This document shows, piece by piece, positions 1 through 11,475 of a stretch of 64,000 nucleotides of DNA. The DNA comes from Cunninghamia lanceolata (Eukaryota; Streptophyta; Pinopsida; Cupressales; Cupressaceae), in NCBI GenBank assembly GCA_027924645.1, contig BSBN01001150.1:1054001-1118000 (forward strand), read 5' to 3'. The first letter of the stretch is position 1. Every line of letters starts with the position of its first letter. The translations under genes were made by a program, and so were the position numbers. The notes under the pieces are model-generated. The model had not been told where the DNA came from. It did no database searches and saw only the letters and a program-made list of their open reading frames with translations.

Positions 1-287
1 CGTGGTGTATACTTGCATTGTACGTTACCCAAACATACAAGCCCGCAAATATACAACGAATTCTCTCCGGTTCATAACTTTTGGATTCCGCACAATGTAT
101 AAAATGTCTTGTATATTTCCTTGTATGCTGTGACCTGCCAAACATACAAACGTTAGATACAAAGCGGAATCCAAACATATATTCATTTTAACCTTAAACT
201 ATTTCGGGTCCATCCTGTATGTATATTTCAAAACTTTCCGAATGCATGTAAGTAAAAGGATATACAATCGACTTTGTATATGAAAGT
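1..287. other. AT-rich sequence flanking R1
   Basis: No gene is visible. Short words such as GACTTTGTATATG and GATATACAAA recur here and just right of R1 (13041-13200). This lets the R1 empty site be recognised: the left flank ending at 287 joined to the right flank at 13046 resembles the sequence at 13162-13190. Confidence 0.6.
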
Positions 288-816
288 TGTAGTGCCCCTC
301 CGTTTTCACTTTGGTTGTGTCAGCTATGTTTGACATTTAGTTATTTGGTTTGGATTATTCATTTGATGCTATTGGTTCATCATGGCATTAAAATAATATT
401 AGTAGTCATTAAAACATTTTTGATAATTAAATAAATAGAAATGCCTTTATGCAAATTTAGTTTATTGAATATATATATTGTAATAGTAGTCAAGTTAATA
501 AATAAATATAATAATATTATTATTATTAAAAAAAAAAAAAAACAAACAAACAAATTAACCCAAAGTATTTATGGTGTACATAAACTTAATAAAATATAGT
601 TATAAAATAAATTATTTATAAAATTTAGTGCTGAAAATTTAAAAAGGTAAACCCAAATTTATAAATTATTATTTTAGGCCCCTATATTATTTATAGCACT
701 GTAGTTTATTAGCTATATTAATTTGTTACCTTTTCTAGAGGTTATTTTATATTATTGGTGAGTGAAACCTTATTTTATATAAGGAAACCTAATAAAATAT
801 AATGTTATTAAATATT

Positions 817-3313
817 TTTTTTATATTAAGTATAAGGAGTTCAAGGAAACAACAAAAACCACCGAGTATCAAAGCATTAGAGGACAAGCCTCACACAGCA
901 AAAAAGCCAAATATTACATATAACCAGAGCTAACAAAGAAAGGACTGGAACAGCAAATAACAACTATTGTAACACATCTTCAAAGGTGTCCACCCACACA
1001 ATCCAACCCATAGCACCTTCCATCCAGACCAAGTTCTTCTGAACCTGGATCTGCTTAAGCATGTAGATCATCTTCTCCAGTAGTGTTGTGAGAGTTTCTT
1101 TTAATCTCCTTGCTGATGCGGTTGACAGTTTGGTTAAAAGTGTGGATATTGTCCAAGTGCAGCCTCCAGAAATAACCATATTTCACTTCGTTGGCAAAGA
1201 ATGTCGCATGTCCATCTTTAAGCAATCTTTTGAATTTAGACTTATTGACTTTCATAGTTATTTGAATCTGCGAAAAATTTTTGCAATATGTGAGACTTCG
1301 AAAAGACTCAGCAAGCAATCTAGGGACATTTTGAAATCTTTCTTCATTTCTGCACTTCCAAATTTGCCATAAAATGTTAGCTGAGAGAATATCCCAAAAC
1401 ATGTTAACATCTTTTTTTGCATTAGAAATACAACTAGTAATAACTTCAAGAATATTGAAAGTAGCAGGGATGGAAATGCCAAACATCAACCAAACCTCTT
1501 TAGCAAAAGTGCACTCAAAGAATATATGTCTTCCCATTTCTGGGGTTTTGCAAATGCTGCACAAGTTAGTATCAGAGAAAGAGTTCCTAATAGGAAGCTT
1601 GTTGAGAATAAGTAACCATTTAAAACATCTAATTTTAGGATCAATAGAACTTTCCATAGATTGTCAAAAAGCTTATTCCAGGAAGGAACATCTAAATTAG
1701 TATACCAAGTATTATTAATATGGCTGATAATTCCATCATTGCAGTTAATAATAGAGTAAATGTTCTTAGCTTTAAGCTTGGAAATGATAATACCACCAGG
1801 CCATTTAATTTTTTGATAACTATTAGAATCAACATGACATAAAGTAGGAATATTCTTGTTGGCCCTGACAATCATATTATAAGTCTTCTTATGAGAATCA
1901 GGAAGGTTAAATTTACTCTTTAACTCATCCCACTGAATAAGTCTATCATTTTCAAAGATGTCAATAAGTTGTTTGATCCCATGATTGGCCCAACTCTTGG
2001 CGGAACAGCCTTGGGTAAGTGCAAGGGGTTTATTACCGAGCTTAAGGTTCCACCAGATGGACCTCTCACCATGGAGGGTCTTATCATCATAGAAGTCTTT
2101 ATTCTTGATGAATTGCCTAACATGGTTCCAGGCCTTCCAGATGGACTTGAATACAGCCGAGCCTTGAACAATGATAGGAAATTCACTACAAATAAGATTA
2201 GTGAGGGGAAGATTTTTCCAGAATTTGGCATTCTTTGGATAACCCCTTTCAATATTGTTACGAATAAGAACTCTCCAAGGGTCATCTCCCTCCAAGGCAT
2301 GAAAGATCCATTTGGAGGCCAAAGCAAGACCACTTAGTCTTAGGTCTTTAAGCCCCAAGCCCCCAAAGAGCTTATCAACATGACACCAGCTCCACCTGAC
2401 AGAGTGAGTTTTGTTATTTCCTTTCCCATCTGACCAGAGGTAATTCCTGATGACTTTTTGAATTTCCATAACTTGGTAATCATTAAACATCCAAGCCGAG
2501 GCATAGTAAATATTATAAGAAGAGAGAATCTTTTGACAGACTTGAAATCTACCAGCAAAAGACAAAGACCTATTGTGCCATTTATTCAACTTATTATGAA
2601 TCTTGTCCTTAACCCAACTCCACATTTCTTTTAAAGAAGGATCAACAGAGAAGGGAATACCTAGATATCTGATAATTTTTGAGGGACCACCCCACTGGAA
2701 ACCAAATTTACCAAACCAATCAGGAGGTTGGTCATTCCATCCAAGACAAATAGACTTGGCTTGAGATAACCTAGCTCCAGAAATCTTACAGAAAAAATTG
2801 AGCTTATTGATCATAGCTTCGAAGTTGGCTTCAGAGACTTCATGAAAGAGAGAGGTGTCATCAGCAAACTAGCAGTTAATAATATTCTTGTTATCAGGAA
2901 GGGTGATGCCTTTGATAGCAGGGGATAAGGTGATGTCTCTAAGAATATAGAAGAGAGCTTCAGAGGCTATAACAAAAAGGGCAGGGGCAAGCGGACAGCC
3001 TTGCCTAATCGATCTACCCAAAGGGAAAGGGGCTGAAAGAGATCCATTAATATCAATTCGAGCATGAGCATCTTTAAGAAGCATTTTAACAATATCACAA
3101 AAGAAAGAGGGGAATCTAAAAGCGTCAAGCATCATATTGATAAAGTCCCACTCTATTCTATCATAAGCTTTTTCAAAATCCAGTAGAAACATAGCAACAT
3201 TTTGATCAGTATGCTTGGCCCAATTAAGAGCTTCCCAACTAGTAATCAAGTTCTCTAAGATATATCTCCTTTTAACAGAACCAGTTTGAGTAGGACAAAT
3301 GAATTTAGGAAGA
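817..3313 (-). mobile_element. L1: 5'-truncated LINE (plant L1 clade)
   Basis: A non-LTR retrotransposon reads right to left. Its 3' end on the minus strand finishes TTAATATAAAAAA, the same end as L2, and an ORF2-like frame fills most of it. It begins inside the reverse transcriptase domain, so the endonuclease and first RT motifs are lost by 5' truncation, which is usual for LINEs. No clean TSD flanks it: the left side is R1 LTR base 816, and the right side is a 44-bp LTR segment present twice (3314-3357 and from 3358). The insertion appears to have removed about 302 bp of target LTR. Confidence 0.85.
964..3312 (-). pseudogene. LINE ORF2 fragment: reverse transcriptase plus zf-RVT
   Basis: This is the decayed C-terminal two-thirds of an L1-type ORF2 polyprotein that would copy LINE RNA at the nicked target. 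On the minus strand it shows RT motif LLDFEKAYDRIEWDF (about 3205-3160), RQGCPLAPALFVIASEALF, the catalytic FADD (about 2868-2857), a long thumb/connection region, and a zf-RVT-type Cys/His segment (IRCFKW ... LCSICKTPEMGRHIFFEC, about 1640-1500). The frame is broken by a TAG at 2869-2871 just before FADD, where L2 has Gln, and by frameshifts near 1660 and 1085. The C-terminus ends at 964. With no N-terminal endonuclease and these breaks it cannot be functional. Family assignment rests on motif order and on similarity to L2. Confidence 0.88.
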
Positions 3314-3401
3314 ATAAGATATATTATTATATATAAAAATAAATATTATGAAAATTGATAAGATATATTATTATATATAAAAATAAATATTATGAAGAGT
3401 C
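3314..3401. repeat. 44-bp direct duplication at the 5' end of L1
   Basis: The stretch starting ATAAGATATATTATTATA occurs at 3314-3357 and again from 3358. The matching part of the 3' LTR (from 8971) has it once. It abuts the truncated 5' end of L1 and may be a by-product of that insertion or an older LTR duplication. Confidence 0.7.
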
Positions 3402-4399
3402 TTACCTATTAAAGCTAGAAAGTAAAGTAATTTGGAATAAGACAAAGTAATACGATTAAACAAAAGGTTAAATTCAAAATAAAATCATATAAAAATAAAA
3501 GTCTAATAAGACAAACATTATCCCACCATATTATATGTTTGGAAATAAAATAAAATAAAAAAGCTCCCATACTTAATAACAAATGCATTTATTTATACTA
3601 TATATATTATATAAATAATGTACTTTAAAAAGATTAAGGGGAGGTGGAAGGAAGATATTTATAAGTGCAGCACATTAATAAATAATATATTATAAATATA
3701 TCTAATAATATAAATACAAATATTATTATTATTATTATTATCTTATATTGTAATATAAATATAAATAATATAATATAAATTATATATCATTTATTATGAT
3801 ATAAATGATATAATATAAATACAAATAATGTAAATAAATAATAATAAACATCTTTTAACCTATCCTCTTATGATAAGGGAGTTACGTATGGTTAGAACTA
3901 GTTTTACCACAAAAGGGAATTAATATAAAGTAATAAAAATAATAAGAGACATACCTCTTCAAACATATCCCTTGAAAGGGAAATAAATAAAGGTTGTGAG
4001 ATAGAAGGAAAGGATCATCAGGAGAAAATATAAAAAGAGTATGGGATAAATACATATATTTAGATCTGCATTTTATAACAGCAATACAATAAAGACTATA
4101 TTACCGCAGCATAGGTAAGGAATCCTAGGTAAAGCAGGTAAGTAAGTATTTATATTTACTTATTCAATTTATGATTTGTAAGAATTTATAATTACTTGTT
4201 CAATTTATAACTTGAAAGATATAAATAATAAGGTTATTAAGTAGAAACTGATATATGTGATATATACATTTATGTCTAAAATTTATATTTTAAATATGTA
4301 TCTTGTATGATTTGAATTCATAAGTGATTTATTAACACCATATGTGGGAAAGAGTAGAAAGTGCCAAGAGGCCATTCATGGATATTTATCACATAGAGG

Positions 4400-4950
4400 C
4401 CTTGTCACATGAGGTATGAGGTACCCATAGTGCAAGGATTGTGAATTAATGGCCTTGGCTACCTAGAGTACCAAGGAGTCTCACAGAGGCCTTAGCTCCA
4501 AGAGTACAAAGGTACTTCTTGAGTAAGGATGGGAGACATTAGAGCCCATGGTGGATAATGGCAACTCTCATCTCATTTCACATAAGTTGTTAATAAATGA
4601 CGTATGAGAGATAACAAGTATGTATATGTATAGATGAAGATTAATTAAGGCCTTAGGGTAAAACCTAAGGAGAAGGCTCTAGGGTAAAACCTAAAGATTA
4701 ATAAAGGCATGAATTCCTAAGGGTAGATACGAGACTTCCTAATTAACCACCTAATGCTAAGAAGGTGGGGTAGATAGTTATGGTAGGTATTGATCATTCC
4801 ATGGGAATGGGCCTTGATTGACGAATCAAGGATATTACTATGGACCTTCAATTTAAGTATCGAAGGAATGGGCCTTAGTTGACGAACTAAGGAATTATAG
4901 GCCTTAGTTGACGAACTAAGGAATTATGGGCATTGGTTGACGAACTAAGG
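4400..4950 (+). repeat. Array of CCTT...AAGG hairpins in the R1 5' LTR
   Basis: At least eight short inverted repeats sit in tandem-like order, nearly all opening CCTT and closing AAGG. Examples: 4400-4437; 4453-4476; 4651-4670 (CCTTAGG/CCTAAGG); 4812-4831 (CCTTGATT, loop GACG, AATCAAGG); 4845-4866; 4873-4892 and 4902-4921 (CCTTAGTT, GACG, AACTAAGG); 4931-4950 (degenerate). Neighbouring stems differ in sequence but keep pairing. The matching array in the 3' LTR spans about 12165-12751. Confidence 0.8.
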
Positions 4951-5242
4951 AATAATATTAATGAACCCATAGGATTGAAATGACATCACCTACCCAACGA
5001 ATCTTCTCTCACAAGGTGGAAGGTGAGGTTAATAAGAGGCCTAAGGATTATCTCACCCAAGGAGAATCATGATGTATGGAAAAATGGATTTATGAAATGG
5101 CAAATAGTATAGGGTTATGTTTATGAATATCATCAAGATTAAAAGGAAATGAAAAATGGAATACTAATGTTCTCTTTTGGTAAGTTGAAATTGTTTGCAA
5201 GGGTGTGAAAATTTTGGCTTGCTAAAAAGGGGACATTACATT

Positions 5243-5254
5243 TGGTATCAGAGC
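5243..5254 (+). promoter_or_regulatory. R1 primer-binding site (initiator tRNA-Met)
   Basis: TGGTATCAGAGC lies 2 bp after the 5' LTR end and is complementary to the 3' end of plant initiator tRNA-Met, the usual minus-strand primer. The same 12-mer follows the 5' LTRs of R3, R6 and R8. Confidence 0.9.
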
Positions 5255-8130
5255 TAAGTTTCAGCATTGGGACCTCTGGATTAATGTTGTCACCCATGTT
5301 TAGCTATAGTAGTACTTTTTATGCAAGTGGTAGGAAACTCCTGAGTAGGATACTATGCTTGATCTATACACCTAGATTGATGTATTGGATAGATGATCAT
5401 GAGATTGAGATTTAGCATCGTGTGATACGCAGAAAAGTAGAGTGGAAGGAAACTGGAATAGGGAAGTGGATAACAGGTAATGTTATGATTTTGCAAATAG
5501 GAATCATATTGGTAGTAATGGAATTGTGTATATAAAAGTAATCTTCCCATGTAAAAGTGTGAAACCAGTAACTGTGCATTGGTTGAGTGTTGTGAATACC
5601 CTGTACTTGTTTTGTGTGCCCTTGAGATGGTGATATTGGGTACCCATCCATGGGGAAATGTGTATTTTAGGTGTGGAATCAACCATACCATTATGTGTGT
5701 TTGTATGTTTGTTACCCAATTGAGGGCCAACCTTTGCATGGTTAAAAATATATATATATAAAAGAGTAGCCAAAGTTAGATTCATAGATTCTCTTCTTTT
5801 GGTTCACTAGTCCCTTAATCTGTGAAGGGGTAGTAGCAGCCACAAAGTTCCTTGGGCGGAGTTTACAGCGTATGCTTATGATGACGCAGAGCGGTCCCTC
5901 GCTCAACCGAACCTGAGGAAACGTACTCACTACTTTCCCTTATGATGGATTAGGATACTTGATTCATATGTGTTAGCCTAATCCCCACAGTTTCTGAGCA
6001 TCTGGATGGTATTTCTTGGAGGATCATTTACCTTGTCTTCACGAAAGGTATGATATGCCACATGAGTTGTTAGTTGGGGGCCGGGGTCTAGGACCTGCAA
6101 GGATAACCCAACTGGAACTATGCGATGACATGAGTCGTCATTTGGGGGCCAGGGTCTAGGACCTGCATGGATAACCCAAGTGAGACCATGTGCCCCATGT
6201 ATATTTGAGGTCCAGCATGTGGAGGGAGATTTGTTACCCATGTTGAGACAGATTCCGTATCTGTACATGTTCCAACATGATGCAATAGGTATGATGCCAC
6301 ACTCCACTGATGTTCCGACACAGTGTTGGTGATGATGCCGTGTTGCTGATGGTAGCGAGCTGGGCTCGAGGACACGATGCCATGGGCATAGCCACGTGAA
6401 GGTACACTATGAGATTGTGTCATAGCCTACTTGTGTGATGAGCATAATGGGGCCTCGCACACTTGTAGAGGGATACCCATGTTTTCTTTCGACAGTGTTG
6501 GGTCAGTTAGCATATGGGTAGGTCCTAGCCATGTATACCTCTAGCTACGGCGAGTACCTGCATGTGCCTTTTCCATGAGGTATCACTATGCGGGGTGTGT
6601 TTTGCACGTGCCTACTTCCGTGAAGCCACAGACACACTACCATGTGGTATACGGCTAGTACGTGCCTTCTCCGGCTGGCGTATGACCATGTCACATTGAA
6701 ATGCGATGCGGGATGTGGCCGAGGTGCACGTCCCATGCGGGCAGCTAAGGAGTGTGTGGGCCACTTGGTTAGTCCATGCCGTGTGACGACGCGATGTAGG
6801 GTGTAGCCGAGGAGTACACCCTGAGCCATGTGGATGGCGTGCTTACTCCGCACCACATGATGGCTACTGCTATAGCCTGACGTTGTTCCCTCCTTCATTT
6901 GGTGGCTAGTATCTAGTCACATAGTGATGTACAGTGCAATTTCGTAGATTGTGGATTTTCTTTATGGTTATTGATAATTTTCTAATGATCGTGAAGGCTG
7001 ACACTTTGTTGCTATTTAATTTTGATGGTTTAGCCACACTTTGTGATCTCACTTGCTTGTAGTCCTCGTGGTTACATTTGATTTAGTGTTGAAAATTGCG
7101 CGCATTTCTTACTTTATTGTTGAAATTAAATTTTTTATCTTTCTTTATGAATTTGGTGGCTAAACTAGTTATTCTTATTGTTTTTTATGTCGGCCATGTG
7201 TCGTATTGTGATTCCTCTCCAAGGACGCATGAGGCGGACTTGGTGAGTGTATGTGAGGAAGTAGACGCAGGGAACCTTGAGGATGGGGGTATGTGAGGCT
7301 ATTATATAGCTAGGACCCACTATCCACCTATGTGCGATGATCCTCTCTTGGATGCTAACCACCTTATACAACAAAAGAGAGGTCATTGTGGTCTTGTTTG
7401 GATGGTCTCATCATGTGTGTGTGGCCTAACACCAACAAACCACTAAGTGTGAGGTATGGATTAGGTGAGATGGATTTTGGCTCTTGGCTCATGGATTATG
7501 TATCATGGATTAGTATGTTGTTTCCGGTATCCAGATGAACCCTTGTGTATCCTTGTGATGTGAATCCCGGTAATGTTAATTTGTGTGTATGTGAAGAATA
7601 TATGGTAAATCATGAAAAATGGATTTATGAAATGATAAAGTGAGTTTCCATGCTTCAAAGGTGAAAGAAATTCATGATCTTGTTGAAGATGCTATGAGAT
7701 TTAGTGAAAAAGGTGTGTTTTAGGTGTATGAATATGTTGATATTTTGTGAAAATGTAGCATTCTGACCTATGGTTTGCTTAACAGTAGATTGGTAGAGAA
7801 ATTACAATGGTGGTGTATTTGAAATAGAATGCTTCATATGTTTATGATATGATAATTTTTACAAGTTAGCAATAAAAAGGTGCAATGTTTTCCTTGTTCT
7901 GAAGAAACTGGTTGGGTGTCGATGCTAACTTGTAAGGATTGGGAGTGGTTTATGCATTATGAAACCACTTTTGAAATTGCAAGCTTTGATTGTGTAGATT
8001 ATTTTTGAAATGGAGTATATAAGTTTATATTTTAGTGTGTATTATTGTATGCAATGAATCAACTTTAATGTTGTTACTAACTTGTAATGTTTCCACCTTA
8101 GCTGCGACTTCCAAGAGTAAGTCGAGTTTT

Positions 8131-8142
8131 AGGGGGGGAGGA
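8131..8142 (+). promoter_or_regulatory. R1 polypurine tract
   Basis: AGGGGGGGAGGA directly precedes the TG that opens the 3' LTR. It is the expected primer for plus-strand synthesis and fixes the LTR start. Confidence 0.88.
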
Positions 8143-8712
8143 TGTAGTGCCCCTCCATTTTCACTTTGGTTGTGTCAGCTATGTTTGACATTTAGTTATT
8201 TGGTTTGGATTATTCATTTGATGCTATTGGTTAATCATGGCATTAAAATAATATTAGTAGTCATTAAAATATTTTTGATAATTAAATAAATTGAAATGCC
8301 TTTATGCAAATTTAGTTTATTGAATATATATATTGTAATAGTAGTCAAGTTAATAAATAAATATAATACTATTATTATTATTAAAAAAAAAAACAAACAA
8401 ACAAATTAACCCAAAGTATTTATGGTGTACATAAACTTAATAAAATATAGTTATAAAATAAATTATTTATAAAATTTAGTGCTGAAAATTTAAAAGGTTA
8501 AACCCAAATTTATAAATTATTATTTTAGGCCCCTATATTATTTATAGCACTATAGTTTATTAGCTATATTAATTTGTTACATTTTCTAGAGGTTATTTTA
8601 TATTATTGGTGAGTGAAACCTTATTTTATATAAGGAAACCTAATAAAATATAATGTTATTAAATATTACTTTAGGATACCTAATTATAATTGCTTGAGGA
8701 CAAGCAATCTTG

Positions 8713-8740
8713 AGTGGGGAGGGTTGTCATGTCCCTATAA
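8713..8740 (+). other. Polypurine-like tract and second LTR-start-like sequence inside the R1 LTR
   Basis: AGTGGGGAGGG (8713-8723) is followed by TGTCATGTCCC (8725), which pairs with the terminal GGGACATTACA at 13040 slightly better than the outer TGTAGTGCCCC start does. This looks like the end of another element's internal domain followed by an LTR start. The R1 LTR may therefore have grown by capturing about 580 bp in front of an older LTR. Inference only. Confidence 0.45.
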
Positions 8741-9498
8741 TGATTTATAATTGAATTGTTTATTTAAATAATAAGTTAGCCTTATATAAACTAAATATAT
8801 AATATATTTATTTAAAATATATTATTATTATGTATTATTTAATAAATAATATTATTAATTTAATATAATTTAAATATTATAAAATATATGAAATATATAT
8901 ATTTATATTTTAATTAACTAGATATATTATAAATATAAATATTTTAATATAATATTTATGTGAGTAATTGATAAGATATATTATTATATATAAAAATAAA
9001 TATTATGAAGAGTCTTACCTATTAAAGTTAGAAAGCAAAGTAATTTGGAATAAGACAAAGTAATACGGTTAAACAAAAGGTTAAATTCAAAATAAAATCA
9101 TATAAAAATAAAAGTCTAATAAGACAAACATTATCCCACCATATTATATGCTTGGAAATAAAATAAAATAAAAGAGCTCCCATACTTAATAACAAATGTA
9201 TTTATTTATACTATATATATTATATAAATAATGTACTTTAAAAAGATTAAGGGGAGGTGGAAGGAAGATATTTATAAGTGCAGCACATTAATAAATAATA
9301 TATTATAAATATATCTAATAATATAAATACAAATATTATTATTATTATTATCTTATATTGTAATATAAATATAAATAATATAATATAAATTATATATCAT
9401 TTATTATGATATAAATGATATAATATAAAATAAATAATATATCATTTATTATAATGATATAATATAAATACAAATAATGTAAATAAATAATAATACTT

Positions 9499-10582
9499 AT
9501 TCTTGAGCTCATCCCATTGAATGATATTATCTTGTTCAAAAAGATCAAAAAACTGAGATATACCCTTTTTAGCCCATAACCTGGCAGAACATCCTTGGGA
9601 GAGGGCTAGGGGTTTACCATTCAGGTACAAGTTCCACCAAATGGATCTTTCACCATGGATCTGCTTATCATCATAAAACTCCTTGTTGGTGATAAAGTTC
9701 CTGACATGGTCCCAGGCTCTCCAAATGGATTTGAAAATAGCAAAGCCTTGGACAATGACCACGAAATTGCCAACAATAAGATCACATAATGGGAGATTTT
9801 TCCAAGTTCTAGCTTTTTTAGGAAAACCTCTTTCAATATTATGCCTAACCAACACCTTCCAAGGATTATTACCCTCCATGGAGTGAAAGATCCATTTGGC
9901 AGATAAGGCAATACCTTGAATTTTAAGGTCTTTAAGCCCTAGCCCCCCAAGGATTTTGTCAGTATGGCACCGGTCCCATTTGACCGCATGCACCTTTTTA
10001 TTACCTTTACCATCAGACCAAGAAAGTGCCTGATAGCCTTCTGGATTTCTAAACTCTGATAATTATTGAACATCCAAGCAGAGGAATAATAAATACTATA
10101 TGAAGACAACATCTTCTGATAGACCTGAATTCTGCCAGCAAGAGATAATGACCTGTTATGCCATTTATTGAGCTTCTTATCGATTTTTTCCTTTATCCAA
10201 GACCACATATCTTTAAGCGAAGGTTCAACAGAGAAGGGGATGCCAAGATATTTGACAATCTTGCTGGGACCACCCCATTAGAAGTTATACTGAGAAAAAT
10301 AGCAAGGAGGTTGCTCTTCCCATCCCAGGCAAATGGATTTGGCTTGAGATATACGAGCACCAGAAATGGAACAGAATAGATCAAGTTTAGCTTGCAAAGC
10401 TTTAAAATTTCTATTAGAGAGCTCAAAAAAAAGGGCAGTATCATCAGCAAATTGACAATTAATAAGCTCATCGTTATTCAGAAGATCTAAAGACCTCTAA
10501 CCTCAGGGGATAATGAATTGTCTCTAAGGATATAAAAAAGGGTTTCTGAGGCAATAACAAACAGGGTAGGAGCTAAAGGGCA
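9499..10582 (-). pseudogene. LINE RT fragment, inverted 5' segment of L2
   Basis: Minus-strand coding from CPLAPTLFVIASETLF at the right end through NCQFADDTALFFELS, ISQAKSICLGWEEQPP, the WGGPSKIVKYLGIPFS block and LYLNGKPLALSQGCSA to QWDELKNK at the left end. These match L1 in order, so this is RT palm to connection region. Unlike L1, the codon before FADD is still Gln. The frame is broken by a stop before WGGP (about 10278) and a frameshift near 10015. Translation running past 9496 enters LTR sequence and means nothing. Not functional alone. Confidence 0.85.
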
Positions 10583-10583
10583 C

Positions 10584-11475
10584 TAAAAATCTTCCTACTG
10601 TTTGTCATGTGGATTCCCATAGGCACTTAAAGTGTAAGTGGCCGGATGGGGTCATCATGGCTAATCTCAAAGCCAAATATATTTACAGAATCATTGATCA
10701 CAATGAAGATATTATTTATCACATTAATACTGTTTGGTATTCCTCTCTTGATGCCGATTCTTGGAAAAAATATTTTGACATTTTGTGGCAAATTCTTGTT
10801 GAACCTAAAATTAGATGTTTTAAATGGTTAATTCTGCTTGATAGACTCCCCATTAAAAAAGATGGTCATAATACTGACATTTGTAACTTATGCAGGCTCC
10901 CTGAAATAGGTAGACATATTTTATTTGATTGTATCTTTGCTAAAGAGATCTGGAATATGTTTGGTGTCTTTTACCCTGTTAATGTAAATATTTTGGAAAT
11001 TGTTACTGGTTATATCAATGGTCTCCATAAGGATACCAACTTATTTTGGAATATGCTGTCTTCTAACATCCTTTGGTAGATCTGGAAGTGCAGGAACGAG
11101 GAGAGGTACCAAGGTAAACCGAGAGTTCTCACTGAGTTTTTTCGAAAACTCACACATCTTAAAATTTTTTTGCAGGTTCACACTACTATGACGATAGAAA
11201 AAGAGAAGCTGAGGAAGTTCCTTAAGGATGGGCACGCCACCTTTTTCTTCTATGAGCTAAAGCATGGTTATGAGTGGAGGAGAACCCTGGACGACTTGAA
11301 GACGTTTGAACAGGCTTGTAAAAGGCTGAACAAAGAAATCAGGAAGAACGTCAATACTAGGAAAGAAGAGCTGTTTATGTTGCTTCAGATACAGGAACAT
11401 AAGAACATTGTTTGGATGGAGGGCCCGCTTGGTTGGACGGCTTGGGTTGATACCCACTATGATGTCCTTCATTAG
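10584..11475 (+). pseudogene. LINE ORF2 C-terminus with zf-RVT domain, sense segment of L2
   Basis: Plus-strand coding from KNLPTVCHVDS, the direct continuation of the L1 order after a ~20-codon gap, through the zf-RVT region (IRCFKWLILLDRLPI ... ICNLCRLPEIGRHILFDC, about 10807-10945) to the conserved C-terminus (NIVWMEGPLGWTAWVD) with a stop at 11473-11475. One in-frame TAG at 11077-11079 replaces the Gln of WQIWKC. A ~130-bp 3' UTR follows to 11604. The zf-RVT segment is a Cys/His domain typical of plant LINE ORF2; its exact biochemical role is not settled. Confidence 0.87.

Larger units (their letters stand above)
288..5240 (+). repeat. R1 5' LTR, interrupted by LINE L1
   Basis: Bases 288-816 match 8143-8668 and bases 3358-5240 match the 3' LTR from 8971 onward with about 2% differences. 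LINE L1 occupies 817-3313. Compared with the 3' LTR, about 302 bp (8669-8970) are missing at the L1 site, and a 44-bp stretch (3314-3357) is duplicated beside it. The end GGACATTACA lies 2 bp before the primer site, which fixes the right boundary. Confidence 0.85.
5241..8142 (+). other. R1 internal domain, non-coding
   Basis: The region between primer site and polypurine tract has no long reading frame and no recognisable retroelement protein. It holds a motif pair at about 6074-6110 and 6143-6178, each running from GGGGGCC through GTCTAGGACCTGCA to GGATAACCCA. The first is preceded by CTTGTCTTCACGAAAGG at 6032. A related block occurs in inverted orientation inside R5 (about 26315-26420), so the sequence is shared between families and may include the packaging or dimerisation region. 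That role is inference. The 2.9 kb length is similar to LARD interiors. Confidence 0.7.

Noticed and set aside
4400..4950. CRISPR-like array
   Set aside because: The repeats are palindromic with varying stems and no unique spacers, inside a eukaryotic LTR, and duplicated in the other LTR.
7096..8289. Short open frames in the R1 interior and 3' LTR start
   Set aside because: Under 90 codons, not conserved between LTR copies, and no domain.
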